Shown piece after piece: positions 38,495-47,057 of a stretch of 64,000 nt of DNA. The notes beneath the pieces are model-generated. The model searched no databases. It was not told the DNA's origin and worked only from the letters and a program-made list of their open reading frames with translations. The stretch is taken from assembly GCF_000621845.1 (NCBI RefSeq), contig NZ_JHXF01000007.1, positions 124,001 to 188,000 of the forward strand, given 5' to 3'. This stretch comes from Ruminococcus flavefaciens MA2007. Lineage in GTDB: Bacteria > Bacillota > Clostridia > Oscillospirales > Ruminococcaceae. Positions within the stretch are counted from its first letter, which is position 1; each line of letters opens with the position of its first letter. Made by a program: the position numbers and the translations under genes.

Positions 38495-39810
38495 TATGCT
38501 GTTGCCTTGACTACTGCCTTTTTCAGTGCTGTAAGATCGAATATATCCACAGCACCGTCCTTATTCATATCAGAAGCAAGGTACTGTTCCTTGGTGAACT
38601 CCTTGTTCTTGCCAAGTATATAGCTCTGGAGAGCAACTATATCCGTCACATTCAACTTGCCGTCGGAATTGAGGTCTCCCAGAACTTCCTTTGGAGCACT
38701 GCTGCCGATAGTAAAGTCAGTCTTTACCAGCTCAACGCTTGCACCGCTCTTGTCCTCGGCAACTATCTTGTAGGTGTACTCGCCGTCATTAAGAGCGTTG
38801 AACGCAATGTTCTTATCAAAATATGAGGAAAGGTCATACTTTATCGTATTTGGAGCTGCCTCTGCACACTGGCTTGTAGCCTCGCCGCTTCGGAAATAAA
38901 CTCCGCCGTAAACCTTGGTGATTACCAGATTTGAAGTGATATTTCCCTTTATTGAAAATGTCTTGCCCTTATCGAGGTTTCCCTCGGGAGCTGTAACGTT
39001 TTCGATCTTTATCTCGGATTTGAGGTCAGCTTTTTTCTCCATGTAAGCCATTGAAGCAAAGCCGCTCTTGCCGTTGTACTCAACGTGAGCCCACTCGCCG
39101 TTGCCCCTTGTTACCCTGAACTCCGCACCGGCAGGTATCTCGCCTATAACAGCGGAAGATGTGTTATGGTCGGCTCTCATGTTGAGGTATGTAACTACGC
39201 CCTTTGTGGTGTACTCGCCTGCGTATTCCTCAGAGCAGCCGCAGTCGGTCTTAGGCGACTCAGCAGGAGTATTTCCGCTGCCGCTGTTGTCCGAATAAAC
39301 GAAATAGCTCATCGGATCGTAATATGTACGTGCAGGCCAGCCAGCCTGTAAGGAATCGCAGATACCGAAGTGGAGATGATTTCCCGAGGAATTTCCTGTA
39401 CTTCCGACCTTTCCGATAACGTCGCCCTGCTTTACCTGCGCGCCTGCACTGGTCAGCATCTGTGAAGCGTGAGCATAGAAGGTATACACACCGAGGTCGG
39501 GGTGCTGGATTATTACGGTGTAGCCGTAAGCGTCCATCCACTCCGCAGCAACTACCTTTCCGCCTACAGCCGCGTAAATATTGCTTCCGCCGTCTGCTTC
39601 GATGTCGATACCGTTATGATAGCCAGAAACGTCATTGGTGTTTCTTGCCGCGTCGAAGTATGTGGTTATGTTCTTGAACTTCGGCTCCGTGGGCCATACC
39701 GCATATGCGGCAGCGTGAGCCGAAAGTCCGAACGGATATATCATAAGTATAGTTAATATCATAAATAAAGCTGCAATTACCGCCGCAGCTCTCTTTGTTT
39801 TCGTTATCAT
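38494..39810 (-). CDS. secreted M23 peptidase with SH3 domain and dockerin
   Basis: A 438-residue exported protein. Signal peptide (AAAVIAALFMILTILMIYPFGLSAHA), LytM/M23 zinc endopeptidase domain with the metal ligands in GYHNGIDIEA (HxxxD) and GNHLHFG (HxH), a bacterial SH3 domain (GVVTYLNMRADHNTSSAVIGEIPAG), a beta domain, and a classical dockerin (GDLNSDGKLNVTDIVALQS, DMNKDGAVDIFDLTALKK). It should cleave peptidoglycan peptide bridges. The dockerin is unusual for a wall hydrolase and implies scaffoldin attachment. ATG 39810 follows GGAGGAG; an upstream TTG overlaps that site. Confidence 0.88.
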   Translation of the reverse strand: MITKTKRAAAVIAALFMILTILMIYPFGLSAHAAAYAVWPTEPKFKNITTYFDAARNTNDVSGYHNGIDIEADGGSNIYAAVGGKVVAAEWMDAYGYTVIIQHPDLGVYTFYAHASQMLTSAGAQVKQGDVIGKVGSTGNSSGNHLHFGICDSLQAGWPARTYYDPMSYFVYSDNSGSGNTPAESPKTDCGCSEEYAGEYTTKGVVTYLNMRADHNTSSAVIGEIPAGAEFRVTRGNGEWAHVEYNGKSGFASMAYMEKKADLKSEIKIENVTAPEGNLDKGKTFSIKGNITSNLVITKVYGGVYFRSGEATSQCAEAAPNTIKYDLSSYFDKNIAFNALNDGEYTYKIVAEDKSGASVELVKTDFTIGSSAPKEVLGDLNSDGKLNVTDIVALQSYILGKNKEFTKEQYLASDMNKDGAVDIFDLTALKKAVVKATA

Positions 39811-39936
39811 TGTTTTTTCTCCTCCCAAAGAAAGATCAAACTGACAAGAACTATTTTACCACATTTTTATAAAAAAGTCAATCCGCTGTGGTGCATAATC
39901 ACAAATCAGGTTGCACATACTTTTTGCGGATTTCTA

Positions 39937-39965
39937 TTGACATTGACTAAAAAATAGAGTAAAAT
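39937..39965 (+). promoter_or_regulatory. promoter of the HMA gene
   Basis: TTGACA (39937-39942), 17 bp, TAAAAT (39960-39965). Confidence 0.75.
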
Positions 39966-40005
39966 ATATACGTAAGACACTACTAACATAAAGGAGCATG
40001 ATACC

Positions 40006-40257
40006 ATGATAAAAACAATTATTAAGATAGACGGCATGATGTGCAATATGTGCGAATCACACGTAAACGACGCTATCCGCGGCGCAGTTTCGCCTAAAAA
40101 GGTCTCTTCCTCACACAGCAAGGGCATTACCGAGGTCATCTCGGAAAACGAGCTTGACAAAGCCGCACTGAAAGAAGTCATCGAAAAAGACGGCTACAAG
40201 GTGCTTGATATAACCTCCGAGCCCTATGTGAAAAAGAAGCTTTTCGGATTCAAATAA
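40006..40257 (+). CDS. heavy-metal-associated (HMA) domain protein
   Basis: An 83-residue ferredoxin-like metal-binding protein with the family Cys pair in IDGMMCNMCESHV (M-x-C-x-x-C), a copper-chaperone-type domain (CopZ-like). The second half is VISENELDKAALKEVIEKDGYKVLDI. No copper ATPase is adjacent; the P-type ATPase downstream is convergent and of another class, so a direct partnership is not indicated. Confidence 0.85.
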   Translation: MIKTIIKIDGMMCNMCESHVNDAIRGAVSPKKVSSSHSKGITEVISENELDKAALKEVIEKDGYKVLDITSEPYVKKKLFGFK

Positions 40258-40258
40258 T

Positions 40259-40502
40259 TATTGCAATTAAGGGACGCCCTCTCTTGCAGGTCCCCCTAAT
40301 CGGGTCCGTCCCCTCTGTCGCGTTGCGACATCTCCCCACCCTGTGGGGAGTCACCCTCTTTCAAAAACAGTCCACCGGACTGTTTTTGAAATTCACCCTT
40401 GCGGTGCGCCTTCGTTTTTTCGGGGCGCTGCCCCGCCCCCCGCAAGGGCTGTCAGCCCTTGACCTGACCAAAGGAACACAGTCCCTTTGGAATCCCTTTC
40501 AT
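40259..40502 (+). repeat. mosaic intergenic repeat, copy C
   Basis: Shortest copy. Begins ATTGCAA-TTAAGGGACGCCCT and has CCCTAATCGGGTCC, TGTCGCGTTGCGACA palindrome, CTCCCCACCCTGTGGGGAG hairpin, AACAGTCCACCGGACTGTT palindrome, GGGGCGCTGCCCC and AAGGGCTGTCAGCCCTT, closing GGAACACAGTCCCTTTGGAAT. It lies between two convergent genes. It lacks the GTCAGCGTAGCTGAC module seen in copies B and D. Confidence 0.85.
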
Positions 40503-40554
40503 ATTATCATGAAAAACCCCGAAAGCTATAAATTCACTTTCGGGGAGTTTTTAT

Positions 40555-42942
40555 TTATTCTTCGTCCTTGATAAAGAAATCCTGCACCTTTTTGGTTATG
40601 AGAGTTAGATATCTCAGACAGGGCTCTGCGATGATAGAAAAGTTCACGCAGAGAAGTATGCAGCGGTTTGACATTGATGTAATGGCAAACAGGTCGCTGA
40701 CGAAAATCATACAGCAGACAAGTCCCACCGCACAGCCTATCCACATCCACATCTTGTACATATCCATAGGCTTGCATATCTGGAATACTATCATCATGCC
40801 GACCATGCTCATGAGTATGGTCGAAGCCGTGGCTATATCCGTAGGCGCTACGTTGAAGATGTTTCCGAAGTATACCATAGCGCAGACCACAAGCACGTCT
40901 GTCAGAGCCGCAGGCAGAGCCTTCAGCAGGATATTCATGATGAATCTTCCGCGGATAATGTCGCGGTTTGGCATAAGTGAAAGCACAAACGCAGGAAGTC
41001 CGATAGTGAACATACTGATAAGGGATATCTGCGAGGGCTTCAGCGGATAAGCCAGTCCGAAGCATATGAACAGCACCGAGATTATCAGCGAGAAGATGTT
41101 CTTTACGATAAAGAGGCTTCCCGAGCGCTCAAGGTTGTTTACGACCTTGCGTCCCTCGGCAACTACGTCAGGCATTTTCGAGAAGTCGGATTCAAGGAGA
41201 ACAAGCTGTGCCGCCTGTGCCGCAACGTCGCTTCCCGAAGCCATAGCCACGGAGCAGTCTGCGTCTTTCAGTGCGAGGACGTCGTTTACGCCATCGCCTG
41301 TCATAGCGACTGTCTTGCCTGCCTTTTTCAGTGCGCGGACAAATTTGCGCTTCTGCTCGGGAGTAACTCGTCCGAATACAGTATAGCGCGTTACAGCGTT
41401 CTTGATAGCCGCGTCGGTTGTAAGAGTTGTGGCGTCAACGTATTCCCCTGCATTCTTAATGCCTGCCTGCTTTGCGACTTCAGATACGGTAACGGGATTG
41501 TCTCCCGAAATTACCTTTATCTCAACGCCCTGCTCGGCAAAGTATCTGAATGTCTCGGGAGCGTTCTTTCTGATAGGATTTGACATTACCACGAAGCACA
41601 CAGGCTCAACATCGGCTTTCAGCGCCTTTCCGTCGGGAATGCCCTTGTACTTAACAAAAGCAAGAACTCTGTAGCCCTTGCGGCTGTAGGATTCAAGAAG
41701 CTCTCTGTGCTCCCTTATCCTGTCCTTCATGACAAATTCGGGAGCGCCTATAACATAGGAATCGCGCTCGAATGTGACACTGCTGTATTTGAACTCAGAG
41801 GAGAAGCCTGTGGAAGAAACTGCATATCTTCCAGCAGGTCTGTGGAAATGGCTCTTTATAGCCGCCATGGTCTCGTTGTCGGAGTCCTGAGCCGCCGCAA
41901 AGTCGCTGATAAGTCCCTCGACAACGTCCTCGTCATACTGGTCGGATGCAGGAACAACAGCAGAAACGTTCATGGTGTTTTCGGTGATAGTACCTGTCTT
42001 GTCCACGCAGAGCACGTCAACTCGTGCAAGAGTCTCGATACATTTCATGTCGTGAACCAGTACTTTGCCCAATGCAAGGCGCATTGTACTGATTACAAGG
42101 GCAACGCTGGCAAGGAGGAAGAGTCCCTCAGGTATCATGCCTATAACAGCGGCAACCATTGACTGAACGCTCTCCTTGATAGAGTCGTGGTTTATATAAT
42201 ATGACTGGTAGAAAAGCAGACTTCCTATAGGGATAATCGCAAAGCCTGCAAACTTTACTATCCTGTTCAGGGAGCGTATCATCTCGGACTGCTCGCCCTT
42301 CTTGGACTTCTTAGCCTGTATGGTAAGCTTTGAGATATAGGAATCCCTGCCCACCTTTTCAAGTCTTGCGCGGCATGAACCCGATACGATATAGCTTCCC
42401 GACATGAGGGTGTCCCCTGCCTTTTTGCTTATCTCGTCGGATTCACCAGTAAGGAGCGACTCGTTGACCGATACGTTTCCGTCAACTATTATTGCGTCGG
42501 CGCTTATCTGATTTCCTGCCTTGAAGATAACGATATCGTCAAGAACAAGGTCTTTTGAGGGAACTGTCTTTACCTCGCCGTCACGGACTACCGTAGTTAC
42601 GGGAGCGTTCAGCACAGATATCTTGTCCAGTACAGACTTTGAACGAAGCTCCTGAATGATACCCGTCAGGGCATTTGCTATGATGATAGGCATGAACGTC
42701 AGGTCTCGGTATGAGCCTACGATTATCAGAAGCACGGATAATATCACGAAAATAAGGTTGAAGTATGTGAAGATATTGTCCGCAAGTATCTCCTTGACTG
42801 TTTTCGAGGGAGCTTCAACAGGCTTGTTGTCCATGCCCTCGGAAACTCTCTGCTGGACCTGCGCAGAGGTAAGTCCCGTATCATAGTCGGCTTTTATTCT
42901 TTTTATATCAATAACATCTCGGAATTCACTGGTTTTATTCAT
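40555..42942 (-). CDS. cation-translocating P-type ATPase (CtpE-like)
   Basis: A 795-residue P-type ATPase pumping a cation across the membrane. Motifs: actuator LLTGESDEISKK (TGES), phosphorylation site CVDKTGTITENTM, hinge MTGDGVNDVLALKDADCSVAMASGSD, and about eight to ten membrane helices including PEGLFLLASVALVIS. The PEGL motif and domain order fit the P2-type branch of bacterial CtpE/YloB-like pumps, known for calcium in mycobacterial CtpE; there is no N-terminal metal-binding domain, so it is not a CopA/CadA type. Ion assignment is inference. Confidence 0.9.
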   Translation of the reverse strand: MNKTSEFRDVIDIKRIKADYDTGLTSAQVQQRVSEGMDNKPVEAPSKTVKEILADNIFTYFNLIFVILSVLLIIVGSYRDLTFMPIIIANALTGIIQELRSKSVLDKISVLNAPVTTVVRDGEVKTVPSKDLVLDDIVIFKAGNQISADAIIVDGNVSVNESLLTGESDEISKKAGDTLMSGSYIVSGSCRARLEKVGRDSYISKLTIQAKKSKKGEQSEMIRSLNRIVKFAGFAIIPIGSLLFYQSYYINHDSIKESVQSMVAAVIGMIPEGLFLLASVALVISTMRLALGKVLVHDMKCIETLARVDVLCVDKTGTITENTMNVSAVVPASDQYDEDVVEGLISDFAAAQDSDNETMAAIKSHFHRPAGRYAVSSTGFSSEFKYSSVTFERDSYVIGAPEFVMKDRIREHRELLESYSRKGYRVLAFVKYKGIPDGKALKADVEPVCFVVMSNPIRKNAPETFRYFAEQGVEIKVISGDNPVTVSEVAKQAGIKNAGEYVDATTLTTDAAIKNAVTRYTVFGRVTPEQKRKFVRALKKAGKTVAMTGDGVNDVLALKDADCSVAMASGSDVAAQAAQLVLLESDFSKMPDVVAEGRKVVNNLERSGSLFIVKNIFSLIISVLFICFGLAYPLKPSQISLISMFTIGLPAFVLSLMPNRDIIRGRFIMNILLKALPAALTDVLVVCAMVYFGNIFNVAPTDIATASTILMSMVGMMIVFQICKPMDMYKMWMWIGCAVGLVCCMIFVSDLFAITSMSNRCILLCVNFSIIAEPCLRYLTLITKKVQDFFIKDEE

Positions 42943-43030
42943 TACGTCCTTTTAACTCCTCGCCAAAATACTATTATATTAAGTATATCACACTTCCATA
43001 ATAATTTCAATGGCTTAGAAGAAAAATAAA

Positions 43031-43084
43031 TGTCAACCAAATTAAGCTCAGAGGGTTGACAATTGAAATAAACTGTGCTATAAT
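43031..43084 (+). promoter_or_regulatory. bioY promoter with BirA-type operator
   Basis: A perfect consensus promoter, TTGACA (43056-43061), 17 bp, TATAAT (43079-43084). A perfect inverted repeat TGTCAACC-N15-GGTTGACA (43031-43061) overlaps the -35. The half-sites and 15-bp spacing fit the biotin repressor BirA operator of Firmicutes (GTTAACC-N14/15-GGTTAAC type). Confidence 0.8.
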
Positions 43085-43116
43085 GTACTCATATCAGACA
43101 AAAGGAGTTTTTCATC

Positions 43117-43689
43117 ATGGAAAATCAAGCTGTATTAAAGAAAAACACAAACAAATTCTCAACAAAGGACATTGTGCTCATCGCCATGTTTGCCGCTGTT
43201 ATGGCGGTCTGCTCGTGGATATCCATACCAATAGGTGCTATCCCCGTTACCTTGCAGACCTTCGGCGTTTTCTGCGCACTGAGCCTGCTGGGCGGACGAA
43301 ACGGCTCATTCTCTATCGCGGTGTATATCCTCCTCGGAGCTATCGGACTCCCCGTATTTACAGGCTTCAAGGGCGGTCTCGCAGCTCTTACGGGACCTAC
43401 AGGCGGCTATATACTGGGATTTATTCTCATGGCTCTGCTTTACTGGGCTGGCACCAAGCTTTTCGGCAGCAAGCTCCCCGTAAGCATCGGACTTCTTACA
43501 GCAGGACTTGCTGTATGTTATCTGTTCGGAACGATATGGTTCGTTTTCGGCTATTCAAAGGGCGAAAACACCATGAGCTTCTACAAGGCTCTGAAGCTCT
43601 GCGTAATACCATTCGTGCCATTCGACATTATCAAGCTTGTGCTTGCAGCGGTGATATCAAGCCGCGTGAAAAAACAGCTGAATCTGTAA
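43117..43689 (+). CDS. bioY: biotin transporter BioY
   Basis: Substrate-binding membrane component of a biotin ECF transporter, 190 residues and about six helices. KDIVLIAMFAAVMAVCSWISIPIGAIPVTLQTFGV is the conserved opening of the family, followed by GAIGLPVFTGFKGGLAALTGPTGGYILGF. Genes for the ATPase/EcfT module are not adjacent, as usual for group II ECF transporters. Expression is probably repressed by BirA when biotin is plentiful (operator upstream). Confidence 0.95.
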   Translation: MENQAVLKKNTNKFSTKDIVLIAMFAAVMAVCSWISIPIGAIPVTLQTFGVFCALSLLGGRNGSFSIAVYILLGAIGLPVFTGFKGGLAALTGPTGGYILGFILMALLYWAGTKLFGSKLPVSIGLLTAGLAVCYLFGTIWFVFGYSKGENTMSFYKALKLCVIPFVPFDIIKLVLAAVISSRVKKQLNL

Positions 43690-43727
43690 AAAAAGCCATA
43701 AGAAGCAATGCTTCTTATGGCTTTTTT
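43688..43727 (+). terminator. bioY terminator
   Basis: 19-nt arms AAAAAAGCCATAAGAAGCA / TGCTTCTTATGGCTTTTTT with a one-base loop, starting inside the bioY stop codon. Confidence 0.9.
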
Positions 43728-43732
43728 CAGTT

Positions 43733-43849
43733 AAGAGTTGAAAGTGGAGAGTTGAGAGTTTATGAGTTTGCTTCGTTCACATGATTTAAATAATGTCGCC
43801 GCAGGCGACACCGCAACTGTCAACTCTCAACTCTGAACTCTCAACTAAT
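43733..43849. repeat. GAGTTGA-rich inverted repeat
   Basis: Left arm about 43733-43761 (repeated AGAGTTGA/GAGTTGAGAG units) pairs with right arm 43815-43849 (CAACTCTCAACTCT units), enclosing a GTCGCC-GCA-GGCGAC hairpin (43795-43809). The right arm overlaps the last codons of the patatin gene. Confidence 0.6.
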
Positions 43850-44689
43850 AAGGAATTCTTTCACCGCTTCAAGATTTTCGTTGGCGATACGTCTGCCTAT
43901 GCGGTAGACCTCCAGCATTACCTCAGGATCGTGCTCGATATGTCCTATGGGAAGTGCCTCGGGCGGAGCTATGACAAATGCCCTGCCTGCTTCCTCGGCG
44001 GAGCGGATATATTTCAGCTCACCGTTGTACATCTTGTGGCGGTTCTGTATGGACTTAATAAGCTCGGGATACTTGCGGTATCTCAGCTTTATGAGCTTCT
44101 GAGCGCCTGCCGGCTTCTTGACATAGTCACGGGGCTGAGTAAGCACCACAACGTTACGCTCACAGCCGCGGCTCTCCATGAATTTCAGCGGTATAGAGTC
44201 GGCAATGCCGCCGTCAAGCATTCTGTAGCCGCCCACCTCAACTATACGGGCTGCCAGCGGCATTGAAGCCGAGGCGCGGAACCATTCAAGCTCGTCGTAG
44301 CTGATGTGTCCGCTCTTGTGATAGACTGCCTTGCCTGTGGTGATGTCGGTGCAAACCACCCAGAAGTCCATAGGCGAGTTGTTGAAGGTCTCAACGTCCA
44401 CTAAGTCCAGCTTGTCGGGAACAGTGTGGTAGCAGAACTCGCCGCCGAACATATCTCCCGTCTTTATGAGAGAGTTCACGCTGCAATAGCGCTTGTCCTT
44501 GCAGAATCGCGTATTATAGCGGATAGCACGGCGTATCTGTCCCGATTTATAGTTGCAGCCGAAAGCCGCTCCTGCGGAGACTCCCACAGCCGCGTCAAAT
44601 GTTATCCCGTTTTCCATGAAGACGTCAATAACGCCTGCGGTAAAAAGTCCGCGCATGGCGCCGCCCTCAAGTACAAGTCCGTATTTCAT
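43841..44689 (-). CDS. patatin-like phospholipase
   Basis: Serine lipid acyl hydrolase of 282 residues (RssA/YlbK-like). Oxyanion motif GLVLEGGAMRGLFTAGV, nucleophile elbow GVSAGAAFG (GxSxG), and the catalytic Asp in MLDGGIADSIP (DGG) form a Ser-Asp dyad. No signal peptide, so it is cytoplasmic. The extreme 5' end (ATG AAA TAC) and leader are duplicated in front of the next upstream gene. Confidence 0.92.
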   Translation of the reverse strand: MKYGLVLEGGAMRGLFTAGVIDVFMENGITFDAAVGVSAGAAFGCNYKSGQIRRAIRYNTRFCKDKRYCSVNSLIKTGDMFGGEFCYHTVPDKLDLVDVETFNNSPMDFWVVCTDITTGKAVYHKSGHISYDELEWFRASASMPLAARIVEVGGYRMLDGGIADSIPLKFMESRGCERNVVVLTQPRDYVKKPAGAQKLIKLRYRKYPELIKSIQNRHKMYNGELKYIRSAEEAGRAFVIAPPEALPIGHIEHDPEVMLEVYRIGRRIANENLEAVKEFLIS

Positions 44690-44780
44690 CTCTTTCTCCC
44701 TTTTTTTACAAGTTGTTAGCGATTAGTGCTTAGTGATCAGAAAAAACAGCCAAACTATAACACTAATCACTATTCACTAT
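44687..44780 (-). repeat. duplicated leader, copy 1 (patatin)
   Basis: Shares with 45237-45340 the sequence from the start codon through CTCTTTCTCCCTTTTTT, a GTGCTTAGTGAT segment, CAGCCAAACTATA, and an ACTAATCACTA arm that can pair with TTAGTGAT. Differences are a few bases and short indels. Confidence 0.75.
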
Positions 44781-45239
44781 CATGATATATTCTTCATCGT
44801 TTTCCGAAACTATTTTAAAACCCACTTTTTCGTATAGCTTCACGGCGTGATTCGCCTTTTGAACTGCCAAAGACAGCCTTTTATAGCCATTTTTTCTGTA
44901 TTCTTCGATAACAGCCCTCATAAGCGCCGTACCTATGCCATGTCCCCTGTAGTCCTTGTACAGAGATATGGCAAGCGACGGCGTTTCGTCGTCAATATGA
45001 CCGTAATCATTCATTATCCTGCCCCATACAGCTCCGACTATTTTTTCGCCCGAAACTGCGCAAAGAGCTAAATCTCCCTGCTTTTTGCCGAAATTCTCAA
45101 CATAGACCTGTAACTCGGGCTGCTTTATTATCTCACGGGACGGCGGAGCTGCTCCCTCTGGAATGAATATCGCCTCAAAGAGGAAATCTTCAAGGAGAGG
45201 ATATTCGCTTTCACGAACAGGTCTGATGCTGTATTTCAT
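44763..45239 (-). CDS. GNAT-family acetyltransferase
   Basis: Acetyl-CoA-dependent acetyltransferase of 158 residues. SIRPVRESEYPLLEDFLFEAIF opening, IVGAVWGRIMNDYGHID beta strands, the acetyl-CoA pyrophosphate loop DYRGHGIGTALMRAVIEEYRKNG (R-x-x-G-x-G/A) and the YEKVGFKIV C-terminal signature. Its stop codon falls inside the leader of the patatin gene, and its own leader is the second copy of the same sequence. Confidence 0.88.
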   Translation of the reverse strand: MKYSIRPVRESEYPLLEDFLFEAIFIPEGAAPPSREIIKQPELQVYVENFGKKQGDLALCAVSGEKIVGAVWGRIMNDYGHIDDETPSLAISLYKDYRGHGIGTALMRAVIEEYRKNGYKRLSLAVQKANHAVKLYEKVGFKIVSENDEEYIMIVNSD

Positions 45240-45340
45240 CTCTTTCTCCCTTTTTTACCAGTTATTAGTAATCAGTGCTTAGTGATTAGAAAAATAGCAG
45301 CCAAACTATACACTAATAACTAATCACTAAAAACTAATTA
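45237..45340 (-). repeat. duplicated leader, copy 2 (GNAT)
   Basis: Second copy of the patatin leader, with an additional TAATAACTAATCACTAAAAACTAA tail-type repeat split here as TAATAAC and TAATCACTAAA units. It includes the ribosome site (GGGAGAAAGAG on the minus strand) and the ATG-AAA-TAC start. Confidence 0.7.
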
Positions 45341-45373
45341 GAAAGGAGCTGCGGAAAACAGCTCCTTATGTTG

Positions 45374-45967
45374 TCAATTGTCGCTGAGGTCGTAGGGCTG
45401 CTCCTCATTTGAAAGAGCCACCTCGATGACCTTTCCGTAAAAGCCCGCAGGATTGAGAAGTATCTTCTCGCCTATGAGCTTCGCCTGTGTCATATCGGGA
45501 GCATACAGTCTCAGGTCCATAAGGTCAAAGGTATTGTCGATACACCTTACACGGACGTAGTAGCCGTTGCCTACAGGCTCGTACTCTATCTTCAGCTCCT
45601 TTTCGTACTTGATACGGGCAAAATAGCGAAGCGCCGCAAGCACCAGCTTGTCCCTGTAGGACTTTGGAGCGTAGTTTTTCAGCTGCTTTGCGCACTCCCT
45701 GCCCTTGGGCTGGAGAACGTACTTCTCAGTATCATTTTCGTCCTTTTCAAGAACTATGAGCCCGTTTTTCAGCAGATAGCCGATAGAGTCCTGATAGTAG
45801 AAATAATTGATTATCCCCGTTCCGATAGCTATGTCATAGAGCTGGTCGGGACTGACGGGACGGTCTATTTTATATAGCAGATAGCACAGCAGTATATTCA
45901 GCGTGGGGATATCCTTTATCTCGGTATCGGCACGCTCTGCCATTTTCATGATGTTTTCGTCCTGCAT
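45374..45967 (-). CDS. DUF4364 family protein
   Basis: A 197-residue protein of the Firmicute family DUF4364. The N-terminal third (IPTLNILLCYLLYKIDRPVSPDQLYDIAIGTGIINYFYYQDSIGYLLKNGLI) looks like a winged helix similar to PadR/MarR regulators, so a DNA-binding role is plausible; the C-terminal half is of unknown function. ATG at 45967 follows the aroC stop by 10 bp with a TAAGGTGA site overlapping the stop, so it is the last gene of the aro operon. Confidence 0.8.
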   Translation of the reverse strand: MQDENIMKMAERADTEIKDIPTLNILLCYLLYKIDRPVSPDQLYDIAIGTGIINYFYYQDSIGYLLKNGLIVLEKDENDTEKYVLQPKGRECAKQLKNYAPKSYRDKLVLAALRYFARIKYEKELKIEYEPVGNGYYVRVRCIDNTFDLMDLRLYAPDMTQAKLIGEKILLNPAGFYGKVIEVALSNEEQPYDLSDN

Positions 45968-45977
45968 AAACGTCACC

Positions 45978-47057
45978 TTAACAGAAATTTGGATAGTCCA
46001 GCATATGCGAGAGAAGCGCTATATTCACTGCCGCTTCTACGCAGGGTACTGCCGAGGGCACATTGCACGGGATATGCTTTACGCTCTCAACGGTCTCGCT
46101 GGCCATATTGCGGTAATTCACAGCCGCCTGCTGACCTGCAACGTACTCCGAAGGCTTGAAGGCGACTCTGAGAGTTATAGGCATTCCCGAGGATATACCG
46201 CCAAGTATGCCGCCGTGGTTGTTGGTCTTTGTGAGAACGTGACCGTGGTCGTTGACATAGAATTCGTCGTTGTTCTGGCTGCCCACCATTTTTGCGGAAA
46301 GGAAGCCTGCTCCGAACTCAAGTCCGCGGACATTGGGTATACCGAATACCAGCTGAGCGATGTTGTTTTCAAGTCCGTCGAATATAGGAGAACCTATACC
46401 CGCAGGAACATTGACAGCCGCACACTCGATGACGCCGCCGAGGGACTCTCCGCCCTCGTGAGCCTTGTTGATATCCTCTATCATAGCCCAGCCCTTGCGG
46501 TCATTGATAACGGGAAACTCCTTTTCTCTGACGCTGAGAACGCCGTCACGTGTGATATTCACGGGGTCAAAGGGGTTGTCCTTGATATTGTGTATCTGGA
46601 GTATATGAGCTCCTGTGTATATTCCGCGCCTTTCAAGTATCTGGGCGCAGACAGCTCCCGCAAAGCACAGCGGAGCTGTAAGTCTGTCGGAAAAATGTCC
46701 GCCGTCACGGACGTCGTTGAAGCCTCTGTAGCGCATAGTGCCCGTATAGTCGGCGTGTCCCGGACGGGCAAGGCTGTCGAGGTTATCGTGCTGAGGCGCA
46801 GATGTATCGGGATTCTGGAGAAAAGCGCACAGCGGAGTACCTGTAGTACGGTCCTTGAATATGCCCGACATGATGTGGGGCATGGAATTTACAGCAGGTA
46901 CGCTGCCGCCAAGATATCTTCTTGCCATGAAACGAGCGAGCTCCTCGGCGTCGATATACTCTCCCGAGGGGAGATTATCCACAGTAACGCCTATAGCAGG
47001 TCCGTGAGCTTCGCCGAACATGGACACAGATATCCTATTATTCCAGAATGATGACAT
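45978..47057 (-). CDS. aroC: chorismate synthase
   Basis: Last step of the shikimate pathway: anti-elimination of phosphate from EPSP to chorismate, FMN-dependent, 359 residues. MFGEAHGPAIGVTVDNLPSG, the DNLDSLARPGHADYTGTMRYRGFNDVRDGGHFSDRLTA block and KTNNHGGILGGISSGMPI are the three classical signatures. The ATG at 47057 (MSSFWNNRISVSMFGE) follows GGAGG with 11-nt spacing and overlaps the aroA end by 20 bp. Confidence 0.96.
   Translation of the reverse strand: MSSFWNNRISVSMFGEAHGPAIGVTVDNLPSGEYIDAEELARFMARRYLGGSVPAVNSMPHIMSGIFKDRTTGTPLCAFLQNPDTSAPQHDNLDSLARPGHADYTGTMRYRGFNDVRDGGHFSDRLTAPLCFAGAVCAQILERRGIYTGAHILQIHNIKDNPFDPVNITRDGVLSVREKEFPVINDRKGWAMIEDINKAHEGGESLGGVIECAAVNVPAGIGSPIFDGLENNIAQLVFGIPNVRGLEFGAGFLSAKMVGSQNNDEFYVNDHGHVLTKTNNHGGILGGISSGMPITLRVAFKPSEYVAGQQAAVNYRNMASETVESVKHIPCNVPSAVPCVEAAVNIALLSHMLDYPNFC

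Noticed and set aside
40006-42942. HMA protein and P-type ATPase as a copper export pair
   Set aside because: They are convergent with a repeat between them, and the ATPase lacks the CPC motif and N-terminal metal-binding domain of copper pumps.
43031-43116. Riboswitch upstream of bioY
   Set aside because: The leader is only about 25-30 nt after the predicted transcript start, and the inverted repeat lies over the promoter, which fits a DNA operator.
43056-43784. 242-codon plus-strand frame over bioY
   Set aside because: It overlaps the well-supported bioY gene in another frame, has an Arg/Tyr-rich composition typical of a shadow frame, and starts inside the promoter.
45903-47051. 382-codon frame antisense to aroC
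   Set aside because: aroC is certain on the other strand; the antisense peptide has no recognisable motif and reflects codon bias of the sense gene. The same applies to 36050-37060 and 52766-53902.
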